Assembly (NCBI GenBank): GCA_933228895.1
Contig: OW121849.1
Location: 39,278,354 to 39,342,353, forward strand
From: Platycnemis pennipes
Taxonomy: Eukaryota; Arthropoda; Insecta; Odonata; Platycnemididae
Length of the DNA stretch: 64,000 bases
Direction: 5' to 3'
Both the position numbers and the translations under genes were made by a program. Numbering within the stretch: the stretch's first letter is position 1; each line of letters begins with the position of its first letter. Below, piece by piece: positions 58,076 through 64,000 of this stretch. The notes beneath the pieces are model-generated. The model was given only the letters and a program-made list of their open reading frames with translations, made no database searches and was not told the DNA's origin.

Positions 58076-58359
58076 TCGTTCAACTGTTTTAACTGATACT
58101 CTCCACATTGACCTTCCCCTCTTATCAACCCTTCTTTCTACTTCCCTCCCCTTCTCCGTCGAAACTCGTCTATTCCCTTTCCAGGGTCCATCCAGGCCAT
58201 GAAACTGGCCTCATACCACATTGCGTCGCGGCACCGAGGAGAAACTTCCGCGAAGTTCTCGCCCGGACCCCCTGCCAATTGCCCAGGAACCGGATATCCT
58301 GACTTGTTGTCCCTTCCCCATTTCGTCAGTATTACCCCTCCGCCCTGTCCCCTCTCCAT

Positions 58360-58470
58360 GCGCCTGGCCGCGGATGACCAGGTTTGGTCCTGGGCTCCCA
58401 AGTGTCACGAGTTCAAATCCCTCCTCGAACAAGGTTGCCATTAGGGAAGACATCTGATGTCATTTACGTA
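58360..58470 (+). mobile_element. tRNA-like SINE head, plus orientation
   Basis: TGGCCGCGGATGACCAGG (A-box side) and GAGTTCAAATCCCTCC (B box, about 58409-58424) have tRNA order. The GCCGACGC core is absent. It may be a 5' fragment of a separate family. Confidence 0.45.
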
Positions 58471-58545
58471 TTTTTTTAAGCGTGGTTAATAGGGTATAGG
58501 TTGGATACTTTAGAGTAGAGGAAGATTGGAGAGAAACTTGGGGTC

Positions 58546-58784
58546 GAATTCAAAATCTCAAGTACAACTTTGTTTCTATTTCGCACGTCATCTCTACTAC
58601 GAGTTTAAAATGGTATGCATATTATCCTCCATGCGGTTCGAAACGATACACAGCTCAGCACGACTCTAGATTTTACAACACCACTGCTGGTAGAATCTAT
58701 ATTATGTCCTTTCTAACTCGTAGTAGAGATTTTATGGCGTGAGCAGCAGAAGTGAGGCTGTAGTTGAGATTCTGAATACGGGCC
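58546..58784. mobile_element. MITE-like element with about 65-bp inverted termini
   Basis: The left part GAATTCAAAATCTCAAGTAC through TCTCTACTACGAGTTT (about 58601) aligns with the reverse complement of the right part, GTATTCAGAATCTCAACTAC through TCTCTACTACGAGTTAG, at roughly 70 percent identity by eye. The centre is about 110 bp with no coding. Target-site duplications are unclear, so the superfamily is open. Confidence 0.65.
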
Positions 58785-58853
58785 TTGGTGTCGGAATAAA
58801 TTCTCCCCGAGGTCCATAGTTTAACCCATGTTTCATTCTAGAAATCAAACCAA

Positions 58854-59120
58854 TTATATAATCTTAGAACTTTGTCGTCCATTACCCCCGCTGACTCTCA
58901 TCATTCTTCTGTGACACCATGTTTTACTTGCTTCCAGGCTTTCTTTGTTTATGGCTGCTTTGTCATCACAAAGTGCATTCCCCAGATATAATCTCAAATG
59001 AAGTTTTTCCTTTCCCACAGACTTGCTTCCTGCTTTAAACAGGTTTTTCTTCTCGTAGAATACTCTCTTCGTTTGCACTCTTCCACTATATCTAACGATT
59101 AGGTATATTTGCTTTGTCAA
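58854..59120 (-). pseudogene. CR1/L2-like LINE reverse transcriptase fragment
   Basis: An 88-codon minus-strand frame reads GRVQTKRVFYEKKNLFKAGS, HLRLYLGNALCDDKAAI, LEASKTWCHRRMMRVS. It follows the pattern of arthropod CR1/L2-like proteins after the polymerase core (RI..AK..FYEKKNLF, IRKK..KTYVWSVLLYG.ETW, LEAFETWCYRRML.ISW). The usual LYG.ETW is replaced by diverged residues. The ATG at 59120 is not a real start; translation probably came from farther upstream. It overlaps by about 20 residues with the block in the 46865 fragment, so the two could come from the same family. A dead, short piece. Confidence 0.7.
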
Positions 59121-59439
59121 TCGCTGGTTATTCTGCTTTCAATTAATGAAAATCTTGTAGTTGATGATTTCCTAGATAAATATGGTTGCCCTCAGTCATC
59201 TGGGCAGTAATTTTATGCTCGAAAGTTTAGCGATTGAAAAATTGGCACCATCGCCAACTCGGGCTTCCCGTAAACTTGGAGCAATTTCAAAGTTAAAAAC
59301 CCGACATCCCTATTAAAAAGAGAGAATGATCCACATCATTGCCGTAGGACCAACTTAAAACTTAACCTTCGGATGCTATAGTATCTCAGTTTTTAAGTAG
59401 TTGTTGTAGGGGAAGGCGCCTTTATGAAGTGCGCAATAG
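59121..59439. other. Unique DNA, no feature seen
   Basis: May hold more decayed LINE sequence upstream of the fragment, but no motif was recognised. Confidence 0.35.
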
Positions 59440-59701
59440 ATAGTGGTAGGATTTTTTAGGGGACGAAGGAAAGGTGGAGAGAAACCCGGCGTTGGGATCA
59501 GCCTGTTCTTAACGAAAGGTGCCAAGGGGTTCGCGGCTTAACTTCTCTTCCAACGGACGGAGTACTGCACTCGAAGTGCTCTCCACATTGCACTCAAATA
59601 GGATCGGTATATCAATAATAATCCGCCACTGCTGCGATTCGAACTCATACCGTCAAAATGGGAGGTCAGCACTCTAGCCATTACACCATCCTAATCCCCA
59701 A
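59440..59701 (-). mobile_element. tRNA-SINE copy, near full length, minus orientation
   Basis: Plus strand reads GAAAGGTGGAGAGAAACCCG GCG (core reversed), TTCTTAACGAAAGGTGCC, GGTTCGCGGCTTAACTTC, CAACGGACGGAGTACTGC, TGCGATTCGAACTCATACC (B box) and GGAGGTCAGCACTCTAGCC (A-box side), ending ATCCTAATCCCCA. All body modules except the distal tail are clear. Confidence 0.85.
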
Positions 59702-61119
59702 TGTTTGGCTACGATGCAATTTCCTTTTCCTCGGGACACGTGGCTCTGGTGCTGGAAGGCCAAACGAAGTTCACGAGAGAGAAGATGAAAACAAAACAGT
59801 GACGCATGAAGTGCGTTCACTCCCATTTCTCGAGCCAGCCCTTTTTTCATTTTGTATCTCGTTTTATATGCTTCCTGCATTGACTCCCACCCTTGAATCA
59901 ACTGTCGAATGCACATAGCCAAAGAGATAGGGGAGAAAGGTAATATTTGTTTCATAAATCTTCGAAAATTAAAATTGAAAAAATGCGCGTTAATTTCGAC
60001 GCCCTAGGGCATTTACGTCTTCCTCCTTTATTTAATTATAATGGATGTCTTTTTATTTTCCTCCGTCCGTATTTTTCGAGAAAATCTTCTGTGTTTCCTC
60101 TTTATCATGCTCTCCTGTTGAGGGTCGTTTTTGTGCAAAGCGATCCCTTTTTTTCTGCGGGACCCCGCTAATATTTAATCATTAACTCGCATCCCAACAT
60201 GATGGTGGGGAAACAAACTTTCGGGAACTAAAACTGGGCGATCCATTAATATGCGTTGCGAAAATTTTGTGGGAAATAATTAAATATTAGAATCATCAGT
60301 CCATATCTCATTTGAACATCCTTTTTTTCTTCTCTCCTGAAATATTACCATCGTTCCGCATGACTAACTAATAATTTCCGTCGCTCGTATTTTGCCTGAG
60401 AATGAATTTTTTCGTGAGTTCCTTTCCCCTCCATATACGGCACGGAATTGTTGCTAGATATCTTAAATGGGCCAACAAACGGCTGCATTAATTTATGGCA
60501 CAAACTACTTCGTTTCGTTGAATAGTAAATCCAAAACACTCTTAATTGCGCTGCACAAAATTTTTCAACTCTCCTTTGAGCAAAACCTACAAATTTTTAG
60601 TAAAAAATAACTCGGGTGTTTCCGGTCCGATAAATAATGCAGCGCGATTAAAAAATTAATTGCCGCGCGGTTTTGCCGTTGTGAATTTTACTACGCGTAA
60701 TATTCATTCGTGAGTATTATTCCCAGCTGAATATTTCGACGAAGGTGGTAAAATTTGAATTGGGCGTTTGGAGTGGACCTTAAATTGGTGCGCTCCACTC
60801 GGTTATATGAGTGTGAGCGTGTTTTATTTTGCGAGAAAACTGCCTCATTTTGCATCTCGGTGTAAACTTTCTGGAAAAGGGTATCCTCATTTCCAACTAC
60901 AACAAGATTCGTAAAAGTGATGCAAAATAATAAGCATTCGTGAAAGTTTAGTCTTCAGATAACCCGGGGGTCCAATTAAAAAACTCATCTCGGCGCTGCA
61001 TCTGTGTGAATTTTAATTGTGTTCATTTCTATAATGTGATTTGGCACAGTACGTATTCGGGCGGAGTAAATGCTGGTTACATTATACGACGTCTCGCAGG
61101 GAAATAAAAAGATGAACAC
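59702..61119. other. Repeat-free AT-rich DNA, possible noncoding element
   Basis: 60170-61060 contains many TTAATT/TAATTA words, GCGCGATTAAAAAATTAATTG-type segments and CG-containing islands, and no recognised repeat. This texture can occur in conserved enhancers, but I cannot test conservation. Confidence 0.25.
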
Positions 61120-61390
61120 GTAGAAATCGCATAACATTCGATATCACATGTGTCTCAATATTGCATACCTATCACGTGATATCGATAATTGTGTGATATC
61201 ACACATTGCACCTTTTCGCACGTTGCATCGCAAAAGGCGTGATCACTAATATCTCATGATATCACACATCGCTTGATATCACAGATCACGTGAATTCGTG
61301 CATCGCATTATCTCTGATGATATCGCTTTACGTGACACATCCAAGTCAATTTGCGATCTCACGTTCAAATCGCAGCCGATATATCGCAGT
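61120..61390. repeat. GATATC / ATATCAC word cluster
   Basis: ATATCAC, GATATC or GATATATC words occur at least seven times in 270 bp (near 61141, 61179, 61195, 61249, 61259, 61274, 61320, 61378), often in palindromes such as GTGATATCAC. The spacing is irregular, so it is not a simple tandem repeat. Confidence 0.6.
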
Positions 61391-61620
61391 CTCGATCAGC
61401 CCTCGAGTGGCGGGAAATGCGCGGTACGGCGGCGCGGAGTGACGTTGCGGACGGCGACGATGTGGATTTAATCGTTTGCGTCCTCGCTACCGTGGACCTT
61501 TCGCAAGCTTAACTTCCCGGGTTCACTTGATGTCTCCATCCTGCTCCCCCCGATGCAATGGTCGTCTATGCAATGGTCAAAATGGTCGCGCGTCTAATTC
61601 CATCCTCTCTCTCTCGCCCT
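61391..61620. promoter_or_regulatory. CpG-rich stretch with E2F-like site, speculative
   Basis: GAGTGGCGGGAAATGCGC (E2F-like GGCGGGAA) is followed by GGTACGGCGGCGCGGAGTGA and further CpG words. A start site or exon was not identified. Confidence 0.25.
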
Positions 61621-64000
61621 CTTCCTCTCAGCACACAGCCGCCTGTGAGGTGTCTTCCAAAAAAGATAAACGTTCTGCCTTTTTCGAGTATTTCACTCTA
61701 AATTTTACACTGGAGGCGTGGTAGCGGGGACTCTTAATTCATCATGCACTAAAAATTCTCGGACTCACGTCCGTCCATTCCATATTTATTCCTTTCCGAT
61801 TCAACCATTCAAATTCTTCAAGTCTTGCGAATTCTAATACTATCACTGTCAGTATCTTCTCTATAAGGAGGAGAATTCGTCAGATTCTGATTCTTGAGAT
61901 ACTTCAGGCCTGGTCATTGAAGAGCATTTTTATTTCCAGCGTTGTATTTTGGACTTAGAATGAGCTAGCGAATACAACACGTTTTGGTCTGACCTCTACA
62001 CTTGATTATTTCTTCCTCCTTCCATATCCAGAATTTCTGCACCCCAAGTAATAACATAATGATTTCGTTTCTTCCAGCTTCTGTTTCCCTATTACAAAAA
62101 TTAAATTCTTCTCAGAAATACCTTAATATCAAAATTCGTATCTTCTACACGCATTTCAATATAGGTAAGTTTCTTTTGTGGAATGACAAACACGAGACCA
62201 ATGCTCAGCTCCTTGTAATGCGTCGACGAGAATTATGGCTGTGTTCCAGTCGGTAGGACTTTCAACATTGCCCATAAATTGTCCCCATCATTGGCATTAT
62301 CTTTGTTAGCAATATGCATCTGCATTATCTAATGGAATTAATCGCTCATTTCATCGGTATTTAAACCCAATAGTTCGAAATTTCCATTTTATTATGCCTG
62401 CTTAAACATTTGCATGGTGTGAGAAAGGTTGAGGGATCGCTTTACCGTAATCAAGACCCATACCTATCGATTAGCTGTGAGATATGTGTCATAAAGCCTG
62501 AATTGACGCTAATCTTCGCGTCAACCCTAAGCTCACGTCCACAAGTGGTTGAGGTTTACCGGCCATCGTTAAACCAGTGCTACGTGTGGACTCTGACCTT
62601 ATTCTTTCTGTATGTAGTGACTTTAGATACCCAGCGACGATAAATCGAAAAGTTTGATCGATCAGTGATGAGGAACATGTTAAGTCTAGCGTGTTCATTA
62701 TTGGTTCATTTCATATTCATCTCAACGCATCATAATTTTCTTCAGAAGTGCATTTGAGTGTAAAATAAAAGAGTGCCGGAGGAGAAATGAATTCCTGCAC
62801 GGGCATTTTCAACGTCGCCCGGAAACTTCGTCCGGGAAGTTTTGATATTTTGTATATTTTTTTACCCCATTTCTGTTGTTATGAAGCCTGCGACATCGAC
62901 GTTATGTGCCGTAATACCTCCCGTGTTTTACAAATTAGAATTTTTCCCACCACCTCACCCACTCTTACTCCCTTAGGAACGGCGTGAAATGGTAAATGTG
63001 GGTTGAGTGAGAAGGCAATACTCCTCCTCCTCTTCTCACGAATAGCGTTCTTCTCGTAAGAAGGGAAGAAACGAGAAGTGTTGTACTGTAGGGTCCCGCC
63101 GATATTTCGCAGCTGCGGCCAAAGGATGCATCTCCTCTCAGAGCCTCCCCCTTCAATCCCCTGGCCACCGAACCCTTAGCTTTGACCCCATACAATGATC
63201 CTCCGCATATCCCCGTCTCTACTTTCCTCTCCGCCTTCATCTTTTTTACGAATCCTAATCGACGGTTTACCAGGTCAGTTATTTCCCGATTATGTTTATG
63301 TTTCTACCAGGCTGCTAAACTGTTGCTTACTACCTAACGATTTCGGAGACCTTTCAAGCCGGCCTCCTCCGTATGAGGCATACATTTGGATATTTAATTG
63401 GCAAATTAGTGCGCTAATTTAGAGTCTCCCTTCCGTAGAAGGGTGTATTTAATTGAATGAAAAGACTTCATTTTCATATTTTCTTAGTATCTCATTTCAC
63501 AAAGCAAATATTTTCGAAAAAGCGTTTTTTTCTTGGCTGGCACGTAACGAAATTAAAGTTTCTATGAAAATTAAACTTGCATGTACTCACTTTTATCCAA
63601 GAGTAGTTCATCAGGTATAAGATACACCAGAATCTCATTTATTTTTCTCTTTCATGACGTTAAGGTTAGCAGCCTTACGAATAAACGAAGGTATTATTTG
63701 ATAGCCAGGACATCAGTGAAGCCATTTTTGTGAGAAAATAAGTTGCACAATGTACAAAACAGTTGATGTATAGCTGAGTCAACTTTGGAATACCGACAAA
63801 TGTGATCGGAACTATTTATTTGTAACCTAAAAAAATATTTTTTTCGCCAGATTTGAAAAGTCGGGTACAGTAAAACCTTGTTATGTTAATTGTGGTAGTG
63901 GGCTTTTACTATTTGGTTTATGGATAAGCATTGACGTTATAAATGAATCGGCTTACCTCTGTGATAGTGGTTGTTTCCGACTTTAACATACACAGCAAGG
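61621..64000. other. Unique DNA, no feature seen
   Basis: No repeat, RNA or coding signal was supported. Short open frames (for example minus 62965-63240, plus 62410-62643) lack domains. 63010-63240 is mixed GC-rich. Confidence 0.4.

Noticed and set aside
1..64000. Prokaryotic operon, phage, defence system or CRISPR array
   Set aside because: No dense coding, no ribosome-binding-site-led frames and no regularly spaced repeats; all coding remnants are eukaryotic transposon proteins.

Overview
The window reads as eukaryotic, probably arthropod, nuclear DNA that is intergenic or deep inside an intron. I found no open reading frame that I can defend as a host protein gene, no intact RNA gene, no operon-like packing and no CRISPR array. 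The arthropod guess rests on the mix of transposon types (a Helitron fossil, a Penelope-type hammerhead foldback, CR1/L2-like and Jockey-like LINE 3' ends, a PIF/Harbinger-like MITE and a large tRNA-headed SINE family). I cannot name the species from sequence alone.

What can be supported is mostly mobile-element sequence. One tRNA-derived SINE family dominates: at least a dozen copies lie on both strands, with a Pol III A/B-box head and a body marked by a GCCGACGCCGGGTTT core. The best copy (50985-51320) has an imperfect 14-bp target-site duplication. Other elements, left to right: a composite direct repeat (2751-3300); a 691-bp foldback with about 312-bp arms, each holding a hammerhead-ribozyme-like motif (3887-4577); a near-perfect 63-bp-arm palindrome (6457-6589); a Helitron derivative on the minus strand with a broken helicase and 5' tandem repeats (16630-17748); a 524-bp MITE with TAA duplications (32455-32978); a Jockey-like LINE 3' end (37072-37507, minus); CR1/L2-like LINE fragments (46865-47101, plus; 58854-59120, minus); an LTR-like sequence on the minus strand (53601-54076); and a 240-bp MITE-like element (58546-58784).

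Between the repeats, AT-rich unique DNA alternates with strand-biased polypurine/polypyrimidine blocks of 0.2-0.7 kb. These blocks generate the longest open frames in the window (227-266 codons, Pro/Ser/Leu-rich), which I treat as composition artefacts. A few CpG-rich stretches (about 21560-21830, 28970-29230, 61390-61600) could be regulatory, but nothing downstream shows a gene.

The most unusual item is the hammerhead-bearing foldback at 3887-4577: two inverted copies of a Penelope-like terminal segment, with both ribozyme motifs altered at core positions but stem pairings still recognisable.
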